Positions 36,656 through 48,115 of a stretch of DNA of 64,000 nt are shown here, piece by piece. Source of the DNA: Nipponacmea schrenckii. Lineage: Eukaryota; Mollusca; Gastropoda; Lottiidae. Both the position numbers and the translations under genes were made by a program. The notes below the pieces were generated by a model. The model saw only the letters and a list, made by a program, of their open reading frames with translations, had not been told where the DNA came from and searched no databases. Each line of letters starts with the position of its first letter. Position 1 is the first letter of the stretch. The stretch lies in contig JAUJPP010000012.1 in NCBI GenBank assembly GCA_030562195.1, positions 21,576,001-21,640,000 of the forward strand, read 5' to 3'.

Positions 36656-38564
36656 CGACTATTGTGCCACACTTATCCAGATGTATACTATAAATTCCAC
36701 ATTTACCTCGCCTTTTAATTCGCCTTTACCTTGCATTCTCTACCCATCAAGGTAGAATGACAAACTGCTGGGAGAGTATAAAAGTTGGTCTTAAACCAGC
36801 TTTCGACAATTAGATATTGTTAACTGTTACATCACAGCATTGTCTTCCTACGTCTCTATCAGTGTTCTTTGACACATCTTGTGATTGAACAAACACCTTC
36901 ATATGTTTAGTGGCTAGAGAACTTCCCGACACCGTCATTGGATGTGACGTGATTTCGAATGCACCATAGCTTAATTGAAAAAATCAGGCCGAATATATGC
37001 GTCCACATCTGTATGACCTGGGAACATCCAGACTTTTAGCCTATCGGATGTGACCTGATAATTCCAATAACATCGTATCGTCGACAGTGCTACTGTTTCA
37101 GGAAAACCATTGAATAGTGGCGTCTACGTACGTCTGTATACGGCTAAAAGTCAAAAAGGTCAAGTTTGTCTGTAGAAGCGAGAAGGAACTCTTAAATTAC
37201 CAATATCCGTAAGGTCGTCTCCGGAAATCCATAAACAAAATCCATAGGCATGAACAGCATATTCGAGTACGCAAGGAAATAATCCCTAGAAGACCATTCG
37301 TCACGTCATTTCTGGAAAACTCAATAAGCGTCCACATCCACCAAGAAGTCAAAATCAGATACGTCCTTCAAATTCTCAAAAAGGGAACCTTCTTGGACCA
37401 ATACACATAATTTAAAAATATATAAATCCATATTAAGTGAGAGTCGATGTGTATACGAACTTATCTTCGGGTGAATAATGAATGATTCACCCAAAAGCAA
37501 TATGTGACTCTACTGCTGCATTTTCTTTTCAATCTTTTATGTACGTTATACAGTGAATATAGTGAAGTATTTTTATATGATGTTGAAAAAGTGTTCCGTT
37601 TATATCCCGTTTCATATATTCTCGTTCTGTTGCGAAATATATACAATAGCAACTGTTACAATGGAGCTGCGTCAAACCATATTCATATATATAGACTGAG
37701 GGGCAACTGTATTCTTTATGACATTTGAATAAGATGCGAAAGTTGAATAGTAATTTAAGCAGTTTCATTTAAAACTATATCTTTACAACTATTGTTATTG
37801 TATTTTCCTCTTTGAATACTCTCCCCTTTTAGCCCCAGCTCTTCAATGGAGGTAGGAATGTCTTCACGTGAATGGAGTGTCGTCTGACAAACAGTTAAAA
37901 GACGTTCTATTCTGAACGTGTAACCCGATCTGCAATGCCTACCATGTATACACAGTTAATTTAATACTGGTCAAATCGTTTTCACAATAAACGAGGTTTC
38001 TTTTCATTCATAATTTAAATAGGAAAACTTGTTACACGTTAAACGTTCGTGGGTTTCACGCCGGTATTGTTGGTCGGTGGTCCCTCAGGCGCCATATCTG
38101 TACGCAGTGGCCTAGCGTTTAGTGTCGTAAATAATGGCCAGCAATTGTTCTTCCCAGTTGGAAAAGGTTCACAGAGATCTCAATTTAACTTGAAATTAGA
38201 AAATTATTCACAGAACAATCAATAGCAAGGATTTTTCATTTAAAAACTGACGTTTAATTACTCATAAAACTCTATTTCGATCCGCCATTTTGAATTTCAT
38301 ATCCCTTTGGATATAACATTTTAATTTTGAAATTCGTTGGTTTGGTATTCCGTTTGACAATCATTTTCATCTCGTTTTCTCGGTGCAAAACTGTCCCTCT
38401 GGACAATAATTCTTATTCTTCGAAATCGTCGGCCTTCACAAACGTTCTGTGTTTAGAAATCTGGGCCCGGTGGTCTGTTGAACGTAGTATTCAATTGATG
38501 GCTTCTGTCAGATATCTTTCGAGAAGTGATTATTGAAAGAAGTAACAGAAGATCAGTCCATGAT
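36656..38564. other. ~1.9 kb intergenic stretch, no gene supported
   Basis: Short open frames at 37461-37768 overlap on both strands. A YY1-like CCGCCATTTTGAATTTC occurs at 38282-38298, close to one at 23628. No gene is supported. Confidence 0.4.
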
Positions 38565-39005
38565 TTGGGAAACCAACAAGGGTAGGTTAATACACTGTCT
38601 TTGGTACGCTTTCTCACCATATGAGTCCATATGAAGACAGAATAGTGCCACGTAAAACACCTTTTTAAGTCTAGTTAGATGATCTAAGCCGAAGACTATG
38701 TTAGAAAATCGTTGAATATAAACCTTCAACTTTTAAAAGACATATAGGTCCCTGGATGATCGGGGAACAAATAGAGTAGGTTAATGCACTGTCTATGAGC
38801 ACTGCACTGGTTAACCGCGATAAGATCGTTGTAATAATTGTCTAATCTGAATATAAACCTTCTACTTTTGAAAATTTCATAACGACTCTATGAGTACTGC
38901 AAAGGCTTTGCCATTCCAAATTAGTCGTATAATAGTTATCAAACATGAAGAATATATTTGAAAATCGTTGAATATAAACCGTCAACTTTTGAAAACTTCA
39001 TTAAA
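38565..39005. repeat. Degenerate ~120-145 bp tandem repeat (3 copies)
   Basis: AAATCGTTGAATATAAACC followed by NTCNACTTTTNAAAA occurs at about 38706 and 38963, with a related copy (TCTGAATATAAACCTTCTAC) at 38846. GTAGGTTAATNCACTGTCT occurs at 38583 and 38777. Confidence 0.75.
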
Positions 39006-39637
39006 ACATGAATCACAAACTATCTTTTTACAAACTTGCTAGAAAATGCATTTAAATCGTTGATTGAAGTTACATTCTGAACATCAACGTGCTTTTTGTC
39101 CGGTTTTTCAAAGCTATTGAACTGAGCTAGGACAAAATGTCTTCAATAGCAATCTTTTTAACTTGACTAACAACATCTTTATAAGGATCATTTAAATTTT
39201 ATGAGTTCTCGATTGAAGAAGCTTTTGCCTTCTTTTGTGTGAGCTCTGAATTCATTCAGTCGCTCGTGAAAAGGGCGAAAAAGAAAACTTTTAGTTCCCG
39301 AATTGATTGATGTACGACGATGTTGAATGCAGCAAAATAAAGTTAATTTCACATCCTTTCAGACCGTATTGAAGACGAATAAAAAGTCACCTATTCAAGT
39401 GGTTATGTCTATGAACGGGTGGAATTTCGTTTCTTTATACTCCAGAATAGCAATCTTCCTTTTTTAAATACTCGCATTCGTAACGTAGTTGGCTGTTGAA
39501 GAATGGTTTCAAAGCTGCTGGAAATGAAATGTAGTTAACGTCCTTCATCTGTTGTTAGAGAAAACCAAAGCATATGTATAACTTCAGAATCCAGCGATAT
39601 TCAACACAATCTTTATCGTATATTTGGTAAAAAACTT
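39006..39637. other. Intergenic stretch, nothing recognised
   Basis: No feature beyond a solitary GAAATGTAGTTAACGTCCTTC tail-like motif near 39524. Confidence 0.4.
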
Positions 39638-39639
39638 AG

Positions 39640-39878
39640 AAATGAATGGAGTTTTACGTCCTACTCTTCATAACCTTATGGGTTAATAAAGACGGGCAAC
39701 GCCATGCGGGGTGCAATGAAGGAATTTTTTAGTCATTAGCCTACTCTTTTTGTTATTTCCGACTTTCATTTGTCGATGGATCCTTAACGTGCACAGTCTG
39801 TAGCACACGGGGTCTCAGTTAATTGTTCAATCCTAACGACTAGACGTTTTTTCCCATGTCAGTCCCTCCGACCTGCGA
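39640..39878 (-). mobile_element. V-type SINE, 5'-truncated copy
   Basis: Runs from the tail (AATGAATGGAGTTTTACGTC at 39641) through AACGCCATGCGGGGTGCAAT, TAGCCTACTCTTTTTG, GGATCCTTAACGTGCACAGT and GACTAGACGTTTTTTCCCAT to GTCAGTCCCTCCGACCTG. Read on the minus strand, the tRNA-like head is missing, consistent with 5' truncation during target-primed reverse transcription. Confidence 0.85.
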
Positions 39879-40014
39879 ATCGTATACTAGTATTTTGAGA
39901 ACTGATAAATGTCTTCGTATCATTTAGGCGACCGATGTTTCATGTTGGCCTGCTCTTATTTGTAAGATATGATTATATACAATTACACGCATACAAAATG
40001 TACGGTATTCATAC

Positions 40015-40235
40015 TAAAAAAAGGGACTTCATAAATATTAAAAACACGTTTCAAGTAGTATATCATTTTGAATAGCGAAATGTTTAAGTTTATGCATCAT
40101 TTTGCCCATTTTATACCGAACAAGTAGATACACAATTATAAAACACGATTATAGTGCAGTATTTGCAAAATACAAAACAAGGATTCATAAATATTCAAAC
40201 ACATTTCAAATAGAATTTTTGCTGAATAGCTGAAC
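40015..40235. repeat. Two-copy degenerate repeat, ~150 bp
   Basis: TTCATAAATATTNAAANACN followed by TTTCAANTAG and GAATAGC occurs at about 40028 and 40184. Confidence 0.65.
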
Positions 40236-41984
40236 GTTTTACAAAACTTCAATACAGAACATTAAATGCACGAACTCGGAGGTACCATGAATGGAAAGGT
40301 AATACTTCGGCATTGACACAGGTTTTGTATAGCCTACATAAAGGATTGAAACAATTTGAGAAGGGGGCGATTTCAATAAGCCACGGTAATGTGAGAAGAG
40401 AGCTATTCAAATCGTAATAATAACTATTGAAATGACTATAGAAAATAGAATAATAACGATTCAAGGCAGACTTCATAAAAACACATTATGTTTTATACCA
40501 GTTGATATTTACGACTACCCTTAATAGGTCTTTGGTTTTTTATATTTTATCTCGTTTATCAAGTCTCACGCTACGTTAGGAAATGAGTGTCTAGTGACAC
40601 TCCAGCACAGTGGTTTTGGGGTAAACTTCGATGTTTCTCATGCTGCTCATTTAATTTTGATTTGTCCTTTAGATGCCGGTAAATATCAGTGTATAAGCAC
40701 GTGGAAGCAAAACTTGCTATGCCTTTGATAGTCCCATTCTGATAACACAAAAAAATTCATTATTTTCCTGCCAGGTTGGAGCCAAACTTTTGTATGATCG
40801 CTCGACAACTCGACCCAATCGTGAACGTATTGTTTACTGCTGCATCATCCACCCATATGGATGATCTTGGAGTCTTTTGTTTTAACCATTGTGTGGTAGA
40901 CAATAAGATATAGACAGTGGAAACTATAGAACTATTGTCTAGACTACATTACCAAACCGTTTATTTTTAATAATTTATAGTGATATATTGCATGGGTTTT
41001 ATCATATCCATTATCCTTATGAACTTGATAGTTAGGTACGCTTTAGTCTGGTGGCTTATGCTTAAGTCTAAGCCACTGCATCACCTACACTAAGCAAGCT
41101 AGGGTTTTGTCCCGTTGTCACTATCATATTTTCTATCAAAAACCTTATCAAAGAAAACTTGGAAAATGAGAACTTAAGACACTGTAGCTGAACATTATAT
41201 ATAATAATATACACTTACCTGAGCGTTGATATCAGTGGCAAATAAGCCATAATCCATAATCCTTCACTGATGAGCTGGTAATCCACGGGAACTAATCCAC
41301 ATGCATCAAGTAACTCCTAACACGTGTTGACAGTGATCCACGAATTCACACAACCACCATCTTGAATCACGATGTCTAACGAAATACATGTTCAAAATAT
41401 CGAATTTCCGTATGTCTTCTGTGGATCTGAAAAATAAATAGAATGAAATGGAGTTTTACATCCTACTGTTCTAAATTTCAGAATCTGTTCTCTTAACTTA
41501 TAACTGAATGTGTCATAATTCCATTATTTATATAAGTAAATTAGTGAATTGCACGTGCGTCAAGCGTTTCGAAGACAAAGAGTTTCTCGCACTAGTGAAT
41601 GACAAGCTGATTTAGCGCTACTTCGGACTATTTTTTGAATAAGATGACGGAGGAGGACATAGATATTGGGGACAAGGTGTGTCGGACTACTTCAGATTAA
41701 TAACTGTATCATATGTCACTTGTTTAACATACGTCACAGAGAGTCCCGGACTAATTTCATTTCAAAATGGCATACGTGAGTCAGAGTTTCTGACTGTTTT
41801 CAGACCGAAAGCTAATTTCTAAATACAAGAGGAATTGAATAGAAGCATAAACTAAGTCGCAATAAGTTATCGGTTGTATTGTAAATAGAAAAATAGATTC
41901 TAATCGTAGGTATCTCATTAACTTTCCTTTCAAGTTTAACTTTGCTTTTTTCATCACTGTCAAATCATATATAGATGTTGAATC
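40236..41984. other. ~1.7 kb intergenic stretch, one SINE tail
   Basis: A solitary tail (AATGAAATGGAGTTTTACAT, then CCTACTGTTC) occurs at about 41442-41471. Open frames at 40249-40476 and 41781-41963 (minus) have no support. Confidence 0.4.
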
Positions 41985-42052
41985 CAGGGAGCCGAGGTGC
42001 GCAGTAAGTTAGACGCTTGCTCGCCAACCTGACCATCCAGGCTTCAATCCCT
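41985..42052 (+). mobile_element. tRNA-like SINE head, second family
   Basis: GGTGCGCAGTAAGTTAGACG resembles an A-box region and AGGCTTCAATCCCTC, about 35 nt on, resembles a B-box. The stretch GCTTGCTCGCCAACC between them is placed like an anticodon arm. The whole looks like a decayed tRNA-derived promoter rather than a functional tRNA gene. It sits immediately before the 173-bp array. Confidence 0.4.
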
Positions 42053-42059
42053 CTTTTCC

Positions 42060-43172
42060 AAAACCCAATAGAGCCAAATCGACACCCCCACCCCCTCACA
42101 AGTTGTACAACATAGGTTAACAAAATGTTCAAATATAAAGCTAATAATTTCTTCTTTTCTCCCCCACCCCCTCCCTTCACCCACAGCCCCACTTAGTCTT
42201 TACTCTCAATCTACAACCCCACCCCACCTCCTTTATCAACACAACATTTAGAAATTATATTCAAATATAAAACAGGTATAATATACATAACTTCAAGCCT
42301 TTTATACCTCACCACCCCCCTTCCTTCACCCACAGCCTCACCCAGTCTTTACACCCACAGCCCCACTCAGTCTCTACCCTCAATCTACAACCCCCACCCA
42401 CCTCCTTTATCAACACAACATTTAGAAATTATATTCAAATATAAAACAGGTATAATATACATAACTTCAAGCCTTTTATACCTCACCACCCCCTTCCTTT
42501 ACCCACAGCCCCACTAGTATTTACACCCAAAGCCCCACTCAGTCTACACCCCCAATCTACAACCCCCACCCACCTCCTTTATCAACACAACATTTAGAAA
42601 TTATATTCAAATATAAAACAGGTATAATATACATAACTTCAAGCCTTTTATACCTCACCACCCCTTTCCTTCACCCACAGCCCCACTCAGTATTTACACC
42701 CACAGCCCCACTCAGTCTTTACCTCAATCTACAACCCCAACCCACCTCCTTTATCAACACAACATTTAGAAATTATATTCAAATATAAAACAGGTATAAT
42801 ATACATAACTTTAAGCCTTTTATACCTCACCACCCCCCTTCCTTCACCCACAGCCCCACTCAGTATTTACACCCAAAGCCCCACTCAGTCTACACCCTCA
42901 ATCTACAACCCCCACCCACCTCCTTTATCAACACAACTTTTAGAAATTATATTCAAATATAAAACAGGTATAATATACATAACTTTAAGCCTTTTATACC
43001 TCACCACCCCCCTTCCTTTACCCACAGCCCCACTCAGTATTTACACCCAAAGCCCCACTCAGTCTACACCCTCAATCTACAACCCCCACCCACCTCCTTT
43101 ATCAACACAACTTTTAGAAATTATATTCAAATATAAAACAGGTATAATATACATAACTTCAAGCCTTCTATT
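42060..43172. repeat. 172-174 bp tandem array (6 copies plus a diverged leader)
   Basis: TTTAGAAATTATATTCAAAT recurs at 42247, 42421, 42593, 42765, 42939 and 43113. Each unit also has ACAGGTATAATATACATAAC, CCTTTTATACCTCACCACCC and the internal doublet CACAGCCCCACTCAGT. One strand is almost free of G, so it is highly strand-asymmetric. A diverged first unit lies at 42060-42200. Confidence 0.97.
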
Positions 43173-44695
43173 GTTCACCTATAGCTGGTTTTGTTCTCCG
43201 ATTGAAAAGACCTGACTAAATGCCATAGAAATCTCGTGCTCTTTACGACAATGGTATACACTCTGTTCCAACGTTTTAATACACTTCGCTCTTTGTGCGG
43301 AGAATAAAGGAAACTTTTGAAAACAAATGAATCGAAACAAAAGTTGTATGTATTGGATTGCCTGATCGAATTGCGAAAGAAAAGTCGATTTTGTAGTGGC
43401 AGCCATCATATAGTATTTGTATGTAACATTTTCTCTTATGTTTTCTCTATTCACTTGCCTGATTGCTTTTCAATTAAACGATACAGAGCGAAGCGAGGTG
43501 CGCCAATACCAAATTCAACATTGATTTGTATAATCCATAGTCTCAACTATCTTCTACAATGATCAATGCACCTACAGCCATAAAACACCTTCGACTACCA
43601 AGCCACTAATAGATTACTTGCAGAAACATTGCGCCTATTCACAAATGCTAACGAAGGTCCAAACCAAAGGTCCTTGAAAACCTGTTCCAAACCTTAGAAA
43701 GCATCAAAATGTGCATAGAGCCTAAAAGCCACTAAAAACCACTTTCGACTACCATCTCCAGAATGTTCTTAGTGAACCTAGAAGCATCAGAACCACCCTT
43801 TTCCATGATTATTTTAAACAATTGAATCTATACAATCAGTATTAAAGGAATTGTTTTGCAGTTTTATATGTATAGGGAACCACATCAATTCGTACCATTT
43901 CAATTTTCAACCAGTCTGGTTCTTGCAAATCAACTGATCTTAAGCCTTAAGTTACTTAGGCTAAAACCTTTAGATCGTATTTAAGCAGTTTTTTGAGATA
44001 GCCATGAAACGCTTTGTGGAAGTGTAGAGCTAGATTATGTGGAATCTCTAGAACCACTAAATGAAATGAATGGAGTTTTACGTCCAACTCTACTAGAACC
44101 ACAGAAATCTGACTGAAACTTAGAACGGTATAACAAATCGGTGTAAGGAGCAAAATATATACACATAAAAGGCTAAGACTAAATGCTCCCAGTGTCCCAC
44201 GTCAAGTTAGTGAAAACTCTTCACTATCCCTTTAAAAAACGATGTAGAATAAAAGACCTTGGATATGAATAGGAAAGTAAATGGAATCTAATATAGTTCT
44301 ATTGTGTGTTTTTATTCAGGATCAAACAGCCGAACGAGACGCTGTATTATTGTAGGAAAATTTATCGTGAAAACTTCAATTGTTTCAATATTAACAATAA
44401 ATAAATAAAAATATCGATTCCAACTTTAAAAAATTTCCAGAAATTCCCAGTTATGTCTTAATCTTACGGATGGATGGACCGTGGAAAATATTTGTATAAT
44501 TTGAAGAACTTCTTCGGTTTTGTTTCATTTATTAAAGTTACGATCCTGACGAGTCGTGTATATCCAAAACGTGTGTCAGCAGTATTAGGTAAGCTTCGGA
44601 CAATTGAAACCAGTCTACGTATTCGCAAATCGATCTTAGCATTAGGATAGCCTGGAAAAAGTTGGAAATTAAGACTCTTCGACATCAGATAAGAC
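43173..44695. other. ~1.5 kb intergenic stretch, one SINE tail
   Basis: A tail-like AATGAATGGAGTTTTACGTC occurs at 44064-44083. Open frames on both strands at 43179-43562 overlap each other and are unsupported. Confidence 0.4.
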
Positions 44696-44699
44696 CCCT

Positions 44700-45548
44700 G
44701 GATATCACAGTAACAGTTTTAGAAATTAACCCACTAGGATATCTAATTAACAGCGATAGATGTAAAAACCCTAGGATATCCTAGAAACAGTGTTCGAAGA
44801 TAAGACCCAAGGACATCCTAGAAACAGTATTAGAAGTTAAGACTCTAGGATATCCTAGAGACAGTGTTTGAAGATAAGACCCTAGGTTATTCTAGAAACA
44901 GTGTTAGATAATAAGATCCAAGGATAGCCCACTACAAAAAGTGTTAGAAGATAAGACCCTAGGACATCCTAGAAACAGTGTTACAAGATAAGACCCTAGG
45001 GTATCCTAGAAACAGTGTTAGAAGATAAGACACTAGGACACCCTAGAAACAGTGTTAGAAGATAAGACCCCAGAACATCCTAGAAAGAGTGTTACAAGAT
45101 AAGATCCTAGGATATCCTAGAAACAGTGTTAGAAGATAAGACACTAGGACATCCTAGAAAGAGTGTTACAAGATAAGATCCTAGGACATCCTAGAAACAG
45201 TGTTAGAAGATAAGACCCCAGAACATCCTAGAAAGAGTGTTACAAGATAAGACACTAGGACATCCTAGAAACAGTGTTAGAAGATAAGACACTAGGACAT
45301 CCTAGAAACAGTATTAGAAGATAAGACCCTAGGTTATCCTAGAGACAGTGTTAGAAGATAAGACACTAGGACATCCTAGAAACAGTGTTAAAAGATAAGA
45401 CACTAGGACATCCTAGAAACAGTGTTAGAAGTTAAGACCCTAGGACATCCTAGAAACAGTGTTAGAAGATAAGACACTAGGACATCCTAGAAACAGTGTT
45501 AGAAGATGAGACACTAGGACATCCTAGAAACAGTGTTAGAGGTTAAAT
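44700..45548. repeat. 37-bp tandem array with palindromic cores (~22 copies)
   Basis: The unit is GATAAGACACTAGGACATCC + TAGAAACAGTGTTAGAA. The junction of the two halves is palindromic: CTAGGATATCCTAG at 45107-45120 is a perfect 14-bp palindrome and CTCTAGGATATCCTAGAG at 44843-44860 a perfect 18-bp one, while many monomers carry the one-mismatch CTAGGACATCCTAG. Units at the left edge are more diverged. Confidence 0.97.
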
Positions 45549-46004
45549 TCCTGAAACATTAAAATCGGATTGAACCAAGGATCAACCATTAAAAAAAAAC
45601 TTATTTTATTCTGCCAATATAATGAATTCATATAGGCAACTTACCCTTTCTTGAGCGGGTGAATTTCGACTCGCTACCAAGATTGTATTCTGCTAAATCC
45701 CATTACGGTACGGAACATTCAAAAACAACAATCCATATATAGACAGCAGTATTACGATGGCTTTCTTGCTATGACAAGAGTTCCCAATTTTTCAGGGAAA
45801 TCCATTTAAATTGTTCACCTGAACATTTCAATATATATACAAGCAGAAAAATGAAATGGAGTTTTACGTCCTACTCTTCTGCACATTATGGGATATACAC
45901 GCAGAGCATTAAGATAGGAACACAAAAGTAAGCAATCGTCGCATCAGTTTAGTTAGCCCAAAACCAACACTTTTCTGTTCATATACCTTATAAAGATAAG
46001 CATA
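45549..46004. other. Intergenic stretch with a solitary SINE tail
   Basis: AAATGAAATGGAGTTTTACG, then TCCTACTCTTCTGCACATTA, at 45849-45889 is a well-preserved SINE 3' end without the body. Confidence 0.6.
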
Positions 46005-46575
46005 ATGTCTTCTAGTTTCGAACCCAAGGCAGCCCAATCCACAAATATTCACGATACAGTACATAGAATATATTGTGCTAGTTTCGAACTCACAGCACCC
46101 AAATCCATAACAGAGTTTGACATCTACACAAGTTTCGAACTCACGTCAGCTAAATCCACTAAAATTATCAAAGATACTCAAGAAAACACGTCTTAGTATG
46201 AAGTCGACTTCAATAAGCAAACACAATTCAAAATCTAGACATCAACTTTCTATATACGAAAGTATTCAAATTTTGAATCCACGAATCCAAAATTATCCGT
46301 CATACAGTATACGTAGATAGGTGTCCTACTCGATTTCAGTAAGCATACGACTTTTAAGAAGTTTCGAAACCATGTTCAGGAAACCCTTCGATGTTTGACA
46401 CGTCGTTAAAGCGTCCACTATTCCCTTTTCGAACCTGCAGCAGCTAAATCCCCAATCATCTTCGCTACACACACCTAAACGTCAGTACAGAACATACGAA
46501 AACATACAAGTTTAATCTCACAACAGCTAAATCCACGAATATCCTATACACACATAGAAAACACGTCCTACTCGA
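46005..46575. repeat. Degenerate repeat field (AGTTTCGAAC / CAGCTAAATCCAC)
   Basis: AGTTTCGAACNCA...GCNNAATCCAC recurs at about 46013, 46079 and 46131, with looser copies to 46560 (CAACAGCTAAATCCACGAAT). The overlapping plus-strand open frames here are by-products of the repeat. Confidence 0.65.
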
Positions 46576-47372
46576 CTGCAAACAGAACTATCAACTAAAC
46601 GAATAACGAATGGAGTATATGAAATGTTATATGAAGAATTGAAAAGGCTGGTTCATCTAGAATTAGTTGAAATCTGGACAAATTGTGAGACGGAGAAGAA
46701 TAGGAATAAAAGGGGACGGTATCAACCATTGTATATATGATGAACATAAAACCTTTTAATTTATAAAGAGCAATGCTATCATTTCTCTTGCTTGAATCGG
46801 AAATCAGGACGGTAGAGGACATTTGGAGCCAATTATCTCTAGTTTGTATGATTTTTAAAATGAAATGCAGCGTTGCGACAAGCTTTTCTGGAATTTATTC
46901 CGCAATTGCATTTAGCCCTATTTCTCTGAACCATCGTGGGTCCTTGAAATGGAGTTTTACATCAATTGTTCTTCTTTATTTTTAGCTAATAAAATAAAAA
47001 GAAGCTTTACATCCCACTATTCCGTTTCATTTTGTTACGGGGGTTAGACTTTTTAAACATTCAGAGGCGGGGGGGGGGGGCGAGCAGGGATAGAGATTCC
47101 AGGCAAAATTCTTGAAGAACTGTGTTCCAGTGTGCAGCATATAAGAAACAAATGCTGTAAATGCGACTGATGCTCCAAGGAAGATACACATAAACTGAAA
47201 TAGCACGTAACCACTAAGGTCTATCAGAAGGGTGACTTGACTTCTAAAAGTTTTTACATCTTATTAATTGATCCAAGTAGTTCTTTCAAGTGGCAAAAGA
47301 CAGAGAAAGCTTTCAGACCGTATTTATGATTAAGAGAGCAATCTCTTATGACCTTGTACACGCTGTTGGTTG
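46576..47372. other. Intergenic stretch with SINE tails and a G-run
   Basis: Tails occur at about 46945-46965 and 46989-47015. A pure run of 13 G lies at about 47068-47080. Confidence 0.45.
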
Positions 47373-47660
47373 TTGGTTGGTTGGTTTGTTGGTTGGTAGA
47401 TTTTAAGTTGACATCCGCTTGCAGTTAACTGATATTACAGTTGTTGGTAATCGTAGTAGTTGGTGGTTGGATAAGGAATAATCGGATACTGGTGAAGCTG
47501 TTGGTTTGATATTTGTTTGGTCTGTTGTTGGTTGGTTGGTTTATTGGTTGTTTATAGTAAGTTAAAATCCGCTTGCAGCTAACTGATATTACAGTTGCTG
47601 GTAATCATAGTAGTTGGTGGTTGGATCAATCAGATACTGTCGGAGATGTTGGTTTGATAT
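47373..47660. repeat. Two-copy repeat, 154-bp period, related to the 15.7-kb array
   Basis: GTTGGTTGGTTGGTTTNTTG starts at 47373 and 47527. Each copy contains CCGCTTGCAG followed by CTGATATTACAGTTGNTGGT, which parallels CGCTTCCAG...CTGATATCACAAACTAGTAG + TTGTTGGT in the 15.7-16.3 kb array. Confidence 0.85.
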
Positions 47661-47924
47661 TGAAAATAAACTGAAAGCTCAACCGTAAAAAAACAGTCAC
47701 CCATACCGGCCTGTGAGGCAAACAGAGCAATCTAGAAATAAGTACGTTAATAAGGTGTAGATAGAGAGAGTATTGTCAATAGGTGAATAGCCAACTTGAA
47801 TAAAGTCATTTTAACAAGGGTTGGTTTATTCATCGGCTATTCAAATCTTTAACAATACATTGTGTATCTCTTAATACGGGTATTATATGGGCTTTTAATG
47901 AACGCTTGTGACCACCTAACGTTA

Positions 47925-48115
47925 CAAAATCAACCGTTTTGTTGCCAACTCACTGTGGCGTATTGCTGAAATTTGAAGGTATTTAAAGCCTATCTTTAGA
48001 CTAACGTCATTTTTTAGGCAAACGGTCCCTTGGAACACCTTAACTTCAGAAATTAACCGTTTTGTTTGTAATTTATTGAGACGTATTTCTGAAATTTCAA
48101 AGTATTTTATTGAAC
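47925..48115. repeat. Two-copy repeat, ~124 bp spacing
   Basis: AACCGTTTTGTTNGNNANTN + NNTGNGNCGTATTNCTGAAATTT occurs at about 47933 and 48055. Its minus-strand translation makes the repeated KRLI...KYF/KYL segments of a 154-codon open frame. Confidence 0.75.

Noticed and set aside
41985..42052. Functional tRNA gene
   Set aside because: The A- and B-box resemblance is partial and no acceptor stem could be paired; it is better read as a decayed SINE head.
44700..45548. CRISPR-like regular array
   Set aside because: Units are contiguous with no unique spacers and the sequence is eukaryotic; it is a satellite.
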